IMG/VR virus record: IMGVR_UViG_3300042355_000825
Location: 1 to 22,566 of that record
DNA length: 22,566 nt
DNA from: a virus
Strand: one strand, 5' to 3'
Every line of letters starts with the position of its first letter. Within the stretch, counting starts at the first letter, position 1. The notes beneath the pieces are model-generated. The model saw only the letters and a list, made by a program, of their open reading frames with translations. It had not been told where the DNA came from and made no database searches. A program made the translations under genes and the position numbers. Positions 1-8,134 of the stretch are shown one piece after another.

Positions 1-393
1 ACGCTCCAGATTCTCCGCAGCCAGTACGGCACCGTCGGCGAGGTGCTCTACGCGATCTGCCGCAAGCAATGCGAAGACAAGAAGATCAGCCGCGAAGACT
101 TTCTCGACGGCCTCCGCGGCGACGCGATCGAGGCCGGAGTAAAGGCGATCGAGGAGGAGCTTGTCGATTTTTTCCCCCCGCGCCTCCGCAAGATGGTCGG
201 ACTTCTCGCGACAAAGATGGACGAGGTCGCCGCGGAGATGCTCGGCCAGGCGGAGGCGCGAATGCAAGCGGCGACGGCGTCGAGTCTGCTCGAACAATCT
301 GGCACGCCATCTACGAAGCCGCAGGCATCCTCGGCGTCCACCCCGGAAAGTGGACGTTCCGAAACCTCCTCATCGCTCGCGACGCCCGCCTAG
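1..393 (+). CDS. Tail assembly chaperone-like protein, 5'-truncated (frame 1)
   Basis: The reading frame is open from base 1, so the true start lies outside the window. A GTG at 43 is in frame but need not be used. The product is a charged, helical protein lacking membrane segments, with an Ile-Glu-Glu-Glu stretch followed by FFPPRLRKMVGLL. It lies directly before the tape measure gene, the usual place for the lambda gpG-like chaperone that coats the tape measure protein during tail assembly. Third-codon-position GC is high up to about base 290. After that the frame reads as a Ser/Thr/Pro-rich tail that looks non-coding, and the -1 frame takes over. The functional protein therefore probably ends near 290-300 or is fused to the -1 frame. 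The chaperone role is inferred from position and frame structure, not from a recognised domain. Confidence 0.7.
   Translation, partial: TLQILRSQYGTVGEVLYAICRKQCEDKKISREDFLDGLRGDAIEAGVKAIEEELVDFFPPRLRKMVGLLATKMDEVAAEMLGQAEARMQAATASSLLEQSGTPSTKPQASSASTPESGRSETSSSLATPA
168..174 (+). promoter_or_regulatory. Candidate -1 slippery heptamer T TTT TTC
   Basis: In the frame of the upstream chaperone gene the bases read GAT TTT TTC CCC, so T-TTT-TTC fits the X-XXY-YYZ rule for -1 slippage and lies in a run of six T followed by six C. Slippage would give access to the frame that ends at 578. A problem is that codon usage suggests frame 1 stays coding for another 40 codons or so downstream. Confidence 0.3.
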
Positions 394-578
394 AAATGGA
401 TTGGTGGCATACCGCCAACCTGCTTGCCCAACAAGCCAACCTAAACAAAGCAAAGCACGCCCCAAGCACAGACCCGGCCCGGCTCAATCCGTTCGCCAAG
501 AAGGCCAAGCCAAGGCAGGCGACGCCAGAAGAAATTCAGAAACTCCTCGGACCTAACTGGCACGACGTGACCACATGA
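291..578 (+). CDS. Tail assembly protein, -1 frame part (gpT-like), no start codon of its own
   Basis: From about base 291 the coding signal moves to the frame ending at 578. It encodes IWHAIYEAAGILGVHP, then WTFRNLLIARDARLEMDWWH and a basic tail with NPFAKKAKP. The pattern of a short hydrophobic helix, W-T-x-R-x-L, then DWWHTANLLAQQAN resembles the small protein often found just before phage tape measure genes. No ATG, GTG or TTG exists in this frame between 69 and the conserved part. It is therefore expressed by -1 frameshifting from the preceding frame (as in lambda G/GT), by an unusual start, or the frame is split by an indel. An internal ATG at 396 would give only a 60-residue remnant. 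Its stop overlaps the tape measure start (ATGA). Confidence 0.6.
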   Translation, partial: RTIWHAIYEAAGILGVHPGKWTFRNLLIARDARLEMDWWHTANLLAQQANLNKAKHAPSTDPARLNPFAKKAKPRQATPEEIQKLLGPNWHDVTT

Positions 579-3500
579 GCGCTTCAAAGGTCAAAGCCGG
601 TCAGGTATTCGTCGAGATCGGCGCGGACCCGCGGGCTTTCTTCTCCGCCCTCAACAAAATTAACCGCCAGATCGGCAACCTCGGCCGGTCGATGAGCGGG
701 GCCGGCACCAAGATCGCCGGCATGGGGGCGGCGGCGTTGCTGCCATTCGGCGCGGCGATCCGCCAGGGCACGGCCTACCAATCAACGCTCTTGAACATTC
801 AGGCGAGCACCGGGGCGACCGCCGCCGAGCTTGACAGGATCCGCGCCGCCGGGATGCAAGTCTCCCAAGCCCTCGGCGTCGGCCCGACTGAGGCGACGCA
901 GGGCTTCCTAGAGCTCCTCAAAGCCGGCATGAGCCTGGAGCAAGTGCTCGGCGGTGCCGGGCAGACGGCGCTAGAGTTTGCCAAGGTCGGAAATATGGAC
1001 GTGGCCGCCGCCTCGGTGGTCATGGCCGACGCGATGAAAGTGTTTGGCGTTACGGCCGACGTTGCGGCAAACACGATGTCCTCTGCGGCCGATGCCTCCT
1101 CGACGAGTATCGAGGAAATGACAATGGCGTTTAGCCAGTCCGCCGCCGTGGCGGCGTTGGCTAATCAGTCGATGGGCGACCTGTCGGCGGCGTTGGCGGT
1201 GCTCGCCAACAACGGCGTCAAGGGCTCGGACGCCGGCACCAGCGTTAAGACAATGCTCATGCGGCTCATGGCTCCGGCTGACGACGCCGCCGTAGCCCTG
1301 GAGCAAGTCGGCCTGTCGGCAATGTCGTTCCGCGGTGCTGACGGCCAGATCAAACCGATGGTCGAGATCATCGGCACGCTCAACAGTGCCCTCGCCGGCA
1401 TGGATCAAGCGGCAAAAGACGACATCTTCCGCCGCATCTTTGGGCAAGATGCCATTCGAGCCGCTGCTATCCTGACGGCAACCGGCGTCGATGGCTTCAA
1501 CGCCATGACAGACGCGATGGGTAACGCCCTGCCGGTTAGCGAGAAATACAAAACGCTTTCGGCTGGCCTGGCCGGTGCAATGGCAAGCGTCGCCGCTGCC
1601 ATGCAGCGGGCGGCGATCGCCATCAGTGAGGCCGTCGGCCCTGCCCTCATGGCAATCGCCGGGCCGATTGGCGAGGTGATCGACGGGTTTACCAAGTTCG
1701 TCGTCGCCAATCAGGAGCTCGTCGCCGGGTTTGCGAGATTCGCCGTCGGCGCTGTCGGCGTCGGTGTGGCCCTTACTGGCGTCGGGCTTTCGTTGCAGGC
1801 TTCATCGTTTGCCATGGGCGCCCTTGGTAAATCGGTCGCCTTGGCTATGTCGCCGCTTTCAGTGTTGCTCGGAGCAACGTCCAGTCTCGGCAGGGTGTTT
1901 GCGGTCGCATCTGCGCAGGCGGTGGGGCTTGCGACCTCTGTAGGCGCGGCCATGCTGTCGGCCTCGTCTTCTGTGCTGTCGTTCGCGGCCAGCGCCGCAA
2001 CGTCACTGGCCGCCATGGCGGCCGCGTCGAGTGCCGGAATGGCAACACTGGCAGCGTCAACTACGGCCGGATTTGCACGAATGGCCGGGTCTGCGGCGGC
2101 CGCATCGCAAGCGATGTTTCCCGTGTTTTTTACCGGGTTCAATCGCGGCATCAGCGCCGGCGCCGGATTCTTTGCGGCTACGACACGCGGTCTCAACGGC
2201 GTCGTAATGGCGTCGGGTGTTCTTCGCACGGCGTTGCTTGCCGTGTCTGGCTCCGGCGTGGCACGGTTCGTGACGGACATCGGCAGCGGCCTTGCCCTTA
2301 CCTACAAATCGTTTGTTTGGTGGGCCACCGGGGCGACCGCACGAATGGCGCAATACATTGCCAGCATGACGGGGGCCGTGGGTGCGACCATCGCCTCGAC
2401 CGCTGCCATGGCGACGGCATGGATGGGAACCGCCGCTCGCGGCGTGCTGGCGTTTGTCGGTGCCTCAACGGCTGGCCTGGCAAGTTACCTAGGCGCGGCC
2501 GCCATGGCCGTCGCGGGATCTGTTGCGTCGGCCGCGGCAGTGGCGGCGGCGTGGCTCGCCCCGCTCGCTCCGTTCGCGTTGCTTGCGGCCGCTCTTGGAG
2601 GAGCGGTAGCGCTAGCCTATTCGTTTGGCGGTTCCATCAAGTCGGCTTTCTCTGGGCTAGGCGAGCTCGTCGGCCAAGCCGGTGCGGCGATCGGCGGCAC
2701 ATTCGGCGGCGCGATTGCAGAGGCGACGACCGTTTTCGGCGACCTCGCCACGACAGCCACCACGACATTCAACGGCATCTATTCCGCCATTGCCGAGGGC
2801 GACCTCTCTGGGGCAATGGACGTGCTCTGGGCCGGTCTCTACGCTGGCTGGCTCCGCGGCGTCGAGTCGATCATGAACGCGGTCGACCCGTGGGTCTCGA
2901 TGTTCCAGAATGCGTTCACGATTCTCGGAGCCGAAATCTACAAGATTTGGGATTCGCTCTGGACGAATGTCGGGGCCACCGTCAACACCGCCGGCGCTTA
3001 TCTGCTCGGCGCCTTCGACAACATCATCAACCCGATCCTCGCGGCGTGGGACACGCTCGAAGCCGGGATCCGCAAGTCGTGGAACCGCATTCAGTCCTTC
3101 TTAAAAAAAGGCTTTGATCTCAAAAAGGAAAACGACAAGGTCGACTCCGAGATGGCTGCCCGCCGGCGGCAACGGGAGATAGATCGCCCAGGCATTGAAG
3201 GCCGCACCGACAGGGCTGCCCAAGAGAACGCTCGGGCAGAAAAGGAGCGGGCCGACCGCGAGCGGGCCATCGACGACAACACCCAAGCCACGATTGACGG
3301 CCGCGAGGGTGAAAACGAGCGGCGTCGCGGCGAGCGTCGGGCGGCCACCGAAGCCGCCGAGGGTGCCGTTGCCGGCAAGGGTCGCGGCAAGCGCGAGACG
3401 CAAGCCCGCAACCAACAATTTACCGACCTCCTCAAACAGATCGAGGGGGCTAACTCGTCCGACAAACTCACCGATCTTTACGATGAGTTTCAGGCGCTGG

Positions 3501-3817
3501 CATCAAGTGGACGCCTTACGTCGCAGCAATCTATGGCGATCGAGGCCGCGTGGTGGAAGGCGCAAAACAAAATGTCGTCAGCCGCCGGAAAGGTTGGAGG
3601 CGCTGGGAGCTCGCCGGGTGAGCAAGCGGCCGCCGGAGCCGGCGCCGCCGGGGCGGACGCTGCCCAGAGCAAGGCCGAGGTGGCCGGGACGTTCTCCTCG
3701 ACAAACCTCGGGGGCATGGGTTTTGGCTCCTCGCTAGGCGAGAGGCAACTGAAGGCCCTCGAAACGATCGCGAGCAACACGTCGAACATGGAGGGCCCTG
3801 CCTACGCGCAGGAATAA
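575..3817 (+). CDS. Phage tail tape measure protein, TP901 family
   Basis: This 1080-residue protein sets tail length and is thought to be ejected with DNA into the host envelope. Residues about 60-330 have the TP901 core pattern: an ALGVGPTEAT block, FAKVGNMDVAAASVVMADAM, then GVKGSDAGTSVKTMLMRL and IFGQDAIRAA. Long Ala/Gly/Val hydrophobic helices occupy roughly residues 380-690, consistent with membrane-active segments. A strongly charged coiled coil rich in Arg and Glu spans about 850-930. By the rough rule of 0.15 nm per residue the tail would be about 160 nm, suggesting a long siphovirus tail (inference). ATG 575 overlaps the upstream TGA. Function is secure from domain pattern, length and position. 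Confidence 0.95.
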   Translation: MSASKVKAGQVFVEIGADPRAFFSALNKINRQIGNLGRSMSGAGTKIAGMGAAALLPFGAAIRQGTAYQSTLLNIQASTGATAAELDRIRAAGMQVSQALGVGPTEATQGFLELLKAGMSLEQVLGGAGQTALEFAKVGNMDVAAASVVMADAMKVFGVTADVAANTMSSAADASSTSIEEMTMAFSQSAAVAALANQSMGDLSAALAVLANNGVKGSDAGTSVKTMLMRLMAPADDAAVALEQVGLSAMSFRGADGQIKPMVEIIGTLNSALAGMDQAAKDDIFRRIFGQDAIRAAAILTATGVDGFNAMTDAMGNALPVSEKYKTLSAGLAGAMASVAAAMQRAAIAISEAVGPALMAIAGPIGEVIDGFTKFVVANQELVAGFARFAVGAVGVGVALTGVGLSLQASSFAMGALGKSVALAMSPLSVLLGATSSLGRVFAVASAQAVGLATSVGAAMLSASSSVLSFAASAATSLAAMAAASSAGMATLAASTTAGFARMAGSAAAASQAMFPVFFTGFNRGISAGAGFFAATTRGLNGVVMASGVLRTALLAVSGSGVARFVTDIGSGLALTYKSFVWWATGATARMAQYIASMTGAVGATIASTAAMATAWMGTAARGVLAFVGASTAGLASYLGAAAMAVAGSVASAAAVAAAWLAPLAPFALLAAALGGAVALAYSFGGSIKSAFSGLGELVGQAGAAIGGTFGGAIAEATTVFGDLATTATTTFNGIYSAIAEGDLSGAMDVLWAGLYAGWLRGVESIMNAVDPWVSMFQNAFTILGAEIYKIWDSLWTNVGATVNTAGAYLLGAFDNIINPILAAWDTLEAGIRKSWNRIQSFLKKGFDLKKENDKVDSEMAARRRQREIDRPGIEGRTDRAAQENARAEKERADRERAIDDNTQATIDGREGENERRRGERRAATEAAEGAVAGKGRGKRETQARNQQFTDLLKQIEGANSSDKLTDLYDEFQALASSGRLTSQQSMAIEAAWWKAQNKMSSAAGKVGGAGSSPGEQAAAGAGAAGADAAQSKAEVAGTFSSTNLGGMGFGSSLGERQLKALETIASNTSNMEGPAYAQE

Positions 3818-3820
3818 CCG

Positions 3821-4771
3821 ATGCCCCTCGCCTGGATCGAAGACAACGCCAGCCGCTCCGCCACGATCGTCCGCCTCGGGCGAAAGGCGGCGTCGTCATA
3901 CTCAAAGTCTTACAAGGTATTCGGCAGCACCGACGACACGGTCGTCCACGCCGAGGCCAACGCCAAGATCACGGCCGAGCTCGCCTACTGGCAGTATCCC
4001 GGCCAACCCAACGTACAACTGCGGGCCGAGTCCTACAGCGTCGCGTACCTCGGCGATGACGCCTGGCAAGTCACGATCTCCTATGAGAAGAGCGGCGCCG
4101 ACGACGACGATCAGCGTGATCCGCTCAAGCGGTCACGGTCGTTTGACACGAGCGGCGGCACGCAGCACATCACGCAAAGCCCGCTCTACGACGACACGAC
4201 TACGGCAATCGCAGGCCCCGACGGTCTGCCGATCGTGACGCGCACCGTCACTGGCGAGCGCAAGTATGCCGCCACTGGCTCGACGGCCCCTTCTCAGTTT
4301 GGAGCGATCGGCGTCGATGGTCAGTCTGTAAACGGCGTCGACATCGTCACCCCGGCTTTGTCGTGGACCGAGACATACGACGTGCCAAGCAGCTACGTTA
4401 CCGCCACCTATATCAAGCGGACGGCGTTCATCACGGGCACAGTCAATTCCGCAGCGTTTCGCACGTTCCGCGCTGGCGAAGTTTTGTTTATGGGTTGCAG
4501 CGGTAGCCAAGAATGGGACGACCAGCGAGGCAACGGCCCGTGGAGTCTGTCCTACAAATTCGTTGCCTCCCCAAATGCCGGGAGCGGAGAAACGCTCAAG
4601 GCGCTCAAGGTTGGCGACATATCTGGCATCGTGAAAAAGGGCCACGAGTATCTTTGGATCCGCTACGAAGACACCGTGTCGAGTAACGAATTGCTCAAAA
4701 AGCCCAAATTCGTTTACGTCAACGAGGTGTATCCGTCGGCAGACTTCTCGCAACTGGGGATCGGCACCTAA
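3821..4771 (+). CDS. Tail-tip / distal tail-like structural protein
   Basis: This 316-residue protein starts 3 bases after the tape measure stop and is therefore in the distal-tail position. It is rich in beta-forming residues and has no signal peptide or membrane helix. Notable segments are GVDGQSVNGVDIVTP (about 165-180), a TAFITGTVNSAAFRTF block (about 205-220) followed by GEVLFMGCSGS, and GHEYLWIRYED near residue 280. I recall similar blocks, with a GxVN-x-F-GEVLF core and a GxEYLWV/IRY motif, in tail proteins of planctomycete phages, but I could not check this. The likely role is a structural component connecting tail tube and tip. The exact identity (Dit, tip or baseplate) is not established. 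Confidence 0.65.
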   Translation: MPLAWIEDNASRSATIVRLGRKAASSYSKSYKVFGSTDDTVVHAEANAKITAELAYWQYPGQPNVQLRAESYSVAYLGDDAWQVTISYEKSGADDDDQRDPLKRSRSFDTSGGTQHITQSPLYDDTTTAIAGPDGLPIVTRTVTGERKYAATGSTAPSQFGAIGVDGQSVNGVDIVTPALSWTETYDVPSSYVTATYIKRTAFITGTVNSAAFRTFRAGEVLFMGCSGSQEWDDQRGNGPWSLSYKFVASPNAGSGETLKALKVGDISGIVKKGHEYLWIRYEDTVSSNELLKKPKFVYVNEVYPSADFSQLGIGT

Positions 4772-5448
4772 TGGCACGCCCCGACGGACGCATCGAGAAG
4801 GGTCAGCGGCTCTCGTCGGCGATCTCCGCCAGGGCGTGGAACCGGGCGCAGGAGGCGGCGGATCGGGTGCTCGGGGCGGGGACTGGATTTGAGGCCGACG
4901 GCATCCGCGGCCCGTCGGCTCCGTACACGTTTGTGTACGCAAAGAACGGCACAGGCTCCACCGTTGGCCGATGGAGCGTGCAATCAATCACGGGGCTTGA
5001 GATTACCCCCACAAGCAGCGAAACGGCTGCTGCCACAACGCAATTCCTTTCGATGCCATGCCTGACGCTAGGAGCCAGGTCGAGTGCGTCAGACACAACA
5101 AAGGCGTGGTGCGTCGCCCTAGAGCCAATCGAATCAAACAAGCTCGGCCGTGCGGCGGTGTCTGGCGTTGTGCAAGTGAAGGCGGCCGATCTGCAAAAGG
5201 CCAGCGGCTGCCGCGTGCTATACAAAAATGACGACTGGGCGCTCGTCGACATCAACGGCGGAATCGTGCGTGGCACGTTTTCTGGATCGTGGTCAAAAGG
5301 ATCGACGGCCACGGTTACTGATGCAACGTCTAGCAGCGTGACATATACGGCAAAAAACTATTTTGCCGCCCTGACTAGCAGCGGGACGAAAGCCTGCGCC
5401 ATCGCGTACGTCGGTGGCGAGTGGATCCTTATCGCGGTGGAGTGCTAA
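4771..5448 (+). CDS. Tail-tip or virion structural protein, unknown function
   Basis: The start ATG at 4771 overlaps the preceding stop in a TAATG junction, indicating translational coupling. The 225-residue product begins with a charged helix containing SARAWNRAQEAADRVLG (residues about 18-34). The rest is beta-rich, ending in a hydrophobic GGEWILIAVEC. Repeating small polar residues (SSGT, TSSS) are typical of virion proteins. A helical N-terminus with a beta-rich body, in a tail-tip operon, fits an adaptor or decoration protein. I do not recognise a named family. Expression as virion protein is inferred from its position between two tail genes. Confidence 0.6.
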   Translation: MARPDGRIEKGQRLSSAISARAWNRAQEAADRVLGAGTGFEADGIRGPSAPYTFVYAKNGTGSTVGRWSVQSITGLEITPTSSETAAATTQFLSMPCLTLGARSSASDTTKAWCVALEPIESNKLGRAAVSGVVQVKAADLQKASGCRVLYKNDDWALVDINGGIVRGTFSGSWSKGSTATVTDATSSSVTYTAKNYFAALTSSGTKACAIAYVGGEWILIAVEC

Positions 5449-6357
5449 ATGCTTGGGTCGCCATGTTCTCCATGCTGCGACGTTTGCACGCCATCGCGAT
5501 GGGCCCGCGACGCGACATCGGTGGAGGTAACGATTTCTGGAGGCGTCGACATCCTTGAGCAGTGGCAGTGTCGGAAACGATCCGCAAATGACCAGTTCGT
5601 ATTTTCCAGTGGAACCGTGGCGATAACCAGGGCGCTGAAGGGTTCCGTATTCAACGGCACGTTTTCCTTGTCGCGCTATCAGTATTTTGAGCAAAACGGC
5701 GAATTTTGGATATCCCGATGGAGGCATCGTTTCTCCGACAACGAAAATTCCGCGTCGCTAGTGACGATCGAACTAAACGACCTGACGTTGAGTCCGAGCC
5801 CAGCAACAAACGGGCCTCAAGTAACGGCCGACCTTTTCGTTGTCGCGCGTCAGTACATCGACACATCTGGCACGTTTTACGGCGTCGATGACATCCTAAG
5901 CCCCTCTGGCTTGTACGAAAACTATGGCGGCCAGTCATGGCCGCCTGGTCACACGGCGCGGAATTCGTATTCTCCGATGCAATTCAAAGACCAGTCACAA
6001 GCCACATCGGCTGTTCTGTGCAGGTCTAACGCGCAGCAATTCGACTTTTCAGTACCTGGCCGAGTGCGGGTCACGTCGTGGTCGTTAGTCAACGGATTCG
6101 GTGGCGTTAAATGGCCGAGCGTTCCTGGCGTTGACTATTTGAGTTTCGCGATCACATCGGACCCGTTGGGCCTGGGGTTTTTGGTGGACGACGGATTTGG
6201 CCAATGGCAAAGCCAATCAAATCTTCAGCCAGCGTTTTTCCCGTGGATTCCAAAAGACGCGAGCGGAAACTCCAATGACTACCAAACTTTTGATTTTCCG
6301 CTGAGTCCGACCTATTCACTACCGCAACTTGTGACGGTGGATATTTTCCTTGCCTAA
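5449..6357 (+). CDS. Virion-associated protein with Cys-rich N-terminus, possible receptor-binding protein
   Basis: ATG 5449 follows the previous stop TAA directly. The 302-residue product opens with CSPCCDVC (residues 6-13), a CxxCCxxC knuckle, then becomes a beta-rich protein containing many Asn, Ser, Phe and Tyr residues with no membrane helix. The last 100 residues are aromatic-rich (YLSFAITSDPLGLGFLVDDGFGQWQ). The base composition is noticeably more AT-rich than the tape measure gene, which is common for host-contact genes that turn over quickly. Position at the end of the tail module supports a receptor-binding or tip protein, but no family was recognised. The Cys cluster may bind metal or form disulfides. 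Confidence 0.55.
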   Translation: MLGSPCSPCCDVCTPSRWARDATSVEVTISGGVDILEQWQCRKRSANDQFVFSSGTVAITRALKGSVFNGTFSLSRYQYFEQNGEFWISRWRHRFSDNENSASLVTIELNDLTLSPSPATNGPQVTADLFVVARQYIDTSGTFYGVDDILSPSGLYENYGGQSWPPGHTARNSYSPMQFKDQSQATSAVLCRSNAQQFDFSVPGRVRVTSWSLVNGFGGVKWPSVPGVDYLSFAITSDPLGLGFLVDDGFGQWQSQSNLQPAFFPWIPKDASGNSNDYQTFDFPLSPTYSLPQLVTVDIFLA

Positions 6358-6634
6358 CCAGTGCCAGATAGACGCAGTAAAGCACCGCTGCCGGCGATGC
6401 GGCGCGTGGGTTTCTGGATTGCACGTCGTGCGCGAATGCGTGCCGGGTTTGGGCGATTTTGTGTCCGCGGCGCTTGATAGCGTCGGCATTACGAAACGAC
6501 GAGCGCAAAATGTCGCCGATTGGATTGGCGTCAAAAATTGCGGCTGCCACGAGCGGCAAGAGGCGCTCAACGAAATCGGCGACAAAATGCTCGCCATATT
6601 ACGCCCCCCGACCCCCTCCGGCCCGGCCTCCTAA
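6350..6634 (+). CDS. Small zinc-ribbon-like phage protein
   Basis: The 94-residue frame begins at TTG 6350, overlapping the upstream stop by 8 bases. I see no ATG or GTG early in this frame, so TTG is the most likely start. It encodes two Cys clusters: CRRCGAW near residue 14 and CGCHERQEALNEIG near residue 65. The second has the C-x-C-x-x-R-x-x-x-L-N layout often seen in small phage proteins of unknown function. A 4-Cys/His zinc site joining the two halves is plausible. The lower GC matches the upstream gene, suggesting they were acquired or evolve together. The role is unknown. Confidence 0.6.
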   Translation: MPNQCQIDAVKHRCRRCGAWVSGLHVVRECVPGLGDFVSAALDSVGITKRRAQNVADWIGVKNCGCHERQEALNEIGDKMLAILRPPTPSGPAS

Positions 6635-6643
6635 CCGGCCCTA

Positions 6644-7606
6644 ATGGGGCGCATGTCCGCACCATTCCGCGCCGCCCTCGCCGACGCCCTCGATTCCCCG
6701 CCGTGGATCCTGCCAGCCGTCCGCGAGATGCGCGGGATCGTGATCCCGGCAGGCGGCGAGCTCTACGGCCGCCTCGCCTGGAACCTCGTCACGACGCTCC
6801 GCGGGCTCGGATGCACGCTGCCGATTGAGATTTGGCACCTGGCCGACGAGATGCCGGCCGACATGGCCGCCGTGTTCTCCGAGGCCGGCTGTCGCCTGGT
6901 CGACGCCGACGCCACGCTCGCACGCCTCGGCATCACGCCGCGGGCCGTCGAGGCCGAGAGCGGCCGCGGACGTGGCTGGTGGCTCAAGGCCGCCGCCGTC
7001 CGCTACAGCGGCTTTGCGGAGGTGCTTCTCCTCGATGCCGACAACGTGCCGGCCCGCGACCCGACCTACCTGTTCAACGACAAGGCTTACACGCGGCCGG
7101 GTGCGTTCTTCTGGCCCGACCTTCCGCCGGTCGGCAACCGCTCCGAATGGGTGCCGGAGGCGGCGTGGCGAAACGTGGGCCTCGATCCCGTCTACGGGGC
7201 CCGGCCACTGGAGAGCGGCCAACTCCTCGTTGACCGCCGCCGCCACCTCCACGCGCTCGACATCGCCCTCCTCCTCAACGACTGGCGCGACTACGTCTAC
7301 CAATTCGTCTACGGCGACAAGGACACCTGGCTCCTTGCGTGGCACCTCGCCGGCAGCGAGTACGGCCTCCCGCGCCGCAACCCGGCCTATAGGCATCCGG
7401 CTATATGCCAACACGACGCCGCGGGCGAGCTCGTGTTTCAACACGCCTGCAACGGCAAGGACGATCTCGCCGCCGGGAAGATCATCCCCGGCATCGTCTC
7501 GCGGCGATTCGCACCGGATGCCGCGGCGAGTTTCGCCGAAAAGCGGCGCAGCCACCGGGAAATACCGGCTTTTGCGAATCCGCCGCCCTCGGGCATCGTG
7601 AAGTAA
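6644..7606 (+). CDS. Glycosyltransferase, GT71 / Mannosyl_trans3-like
   Basis: This 320-residue cytosolic enzyme has no signal peptide. Residues about 25-60 hold GIVIPAGGELYGRLAWNLVTTLR, resembling the nucleotide-sugar-binding first strand region. Next comes GRGWWLKAAAVRYSGFAEVLLLDADNVP (about 105-135), where DADN at about 131 is the DxD motif that binds the divalent metal and nucleotide sugar. PGAFFWPDL and ESGQLLVDRRRH follow, as in the alpha-mannosyltransferase (MNN1-like, GT71) group, and the W-L-K and FWPD blocks favour this group over GT8. The acceptor is unknown: virion proteins, host surface glycans or modified bases are all possible. It sits between the tail genes and the enzyme block, and ATG 6644 begins 9 bases after the previous stop. 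Confidence 0.75.
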   Translation: MGRMSAPFRAALADALDSPPWILPAVREMRGIVIPAGGELYGRLAWNLVTTLRGLGCTLPIEIWHLADEMPADMAAVFSEAGCRLVDADATLARLGITPRAVEAESGRGRGWWLKAAAVRYSGFAEVLLLDADNVPARDPTYLFNDKAYTRPGAFFWPDLPPVGNRSEWVPEAAWRNVGLDPVYGARPLESGQLLVDRRRHLHALDIALLLNDWRDYVYQFVYGDKDTWLLAWHLAGSEYGLPRRNPAYRHPAICQHDAAGELVFQHACNGKDDLAAGKIIPGIVSRRFAPDAAASFAEKRRSHREIPAFANPPPSGIVK

Positions 7607-7878
7607 TGCGACGCCGACGGACCGTCTACATCGCAGGGCAGCGGTGGAAAGTGCAATGGGACTGCCGCCTCCGCGGCTGTTACGGCATCTGCGACTACGA
7701 GACCAAGACAATCAAACTCGCCGCCGGCATGGATACGGCCGATCTCGTCGACACGATCCTCCATGAGTTCATCCACGCACGCTGGCCCGACCTCGATGAA
7801 ACGGCAGTCTCGGATATGGCGGAAACGTGCTCCAGATTTCTTGACGCGGCGGGTTTACTGCGACAGCACGAGGATTGA
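7606..7878 (+). CDS. Small HExxH metallopeptidase-like protein
   Basis: The ATG at 7606 overlaps the glycosyltransferase stop as TAATG. An in-frame start at 7405 lies inside that gene and is rejected. The 90-residue product has an N-terminal beta-rich part with GQRWKVQWDCRLRGCYGICDYETKTIKLA, then an HEFIHARWPDLDE helix (about residues 52-64) holding the HExxH zinc motif. An acidic residue in the following helix (SDMAE) could be the third ligand. This is the pattern of minimal phage SprT/IrrE-like zinc proteins. Its length is near the minimum for such a fold. Whether it cleaves peptides is unknown. Confidence 0.7.
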   Translation: MRRRRTVYIAGQRWKVQWDCRLRGCYGICDYETKTIKLAAGMDTADLVDTILHEFIHARWPDLDETAVSDMAETCSRFLDAAGLLRQHED

Positions 7879-7879
7879 C

Positions 7880-8134
7880 GTGGCAAAAACGCCAGACGCC
7901 ATAGCCGAGATTTCCGCAGCGGTGCGCCCAGGCAGACCGCGGACGTGGGATCAGCGCGTCGACCAGGCCAATCAACAAACGCTCCGAGACATCAAGGCGG
8001 CCTACCGCCGCGGCCAATTCGGGCAGTTCAAAAAACCAGCCTGCGAAGCCATCGCGGAGTATCTGCGGGCGCACGGGATCGCCGACGTGAAGTACCAGGA
8101 AATACAGAAATGGCTGGCAAAACCAGGCGAGTAG
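7880..8134 (+). CDS. Small basic protein, possible DNA-binding
   Basis: Start GTG 7880 is chosen because it follows the upstream TGA by one base and has GAGGA about 6 bases upstream; an earlier ATG at 7763 lies in the preceding gene. The 84-residue product is basic and helical, with a GRPRTWDQRVDQANQQTL segment and then KKPACEAIAEYLRAHGIADVKYQEIQKWL, which looks like a helix-turn-helix. The end overlaps the start of the phosphoesterase by 25 bases. No family is recognised. It could assist DNA packaging or regulation, but this is only inference from composition. Confidence 0.55.
   Translation: MAKTPDAIAEISAAVRPGRPRTWDQRVDQANQQTLRDIKAAYRRGQFGQFKKPACEAIAEYLRAHGIADVKYQEIQKWLAKPGE

Noticed and set aside
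69-290. 5' part of the open frame ending at 578
   Set aside because: It is Arg/Gly/Pro rich, while the overlapping frame 1 has normal coding pattern up to about 290. Only the part after this point is kept.
1711-2280. Minus-strand ORF of 189 codons inside the tape measure gene
   Set aside because: Shadow of the Ala/Gly-rich tape measure sequence; no ribosome binding site and no domain.
6825-7601. Alternate-frame ORF of 258 codons inside the glycosyltransferase gene
   Set aside because: Composition is typical of a GC-rich shadow frame (Thr/Ser/Arg/Pro), and the glycosyltransferase frame has the DxD motif.
7945-8109. Longer start for the phosphoesterase
   Set aside because: It would overlap the whole upstream small gene and reads as Arg/Pro-rich shadow; ATG 8110 is preferred.
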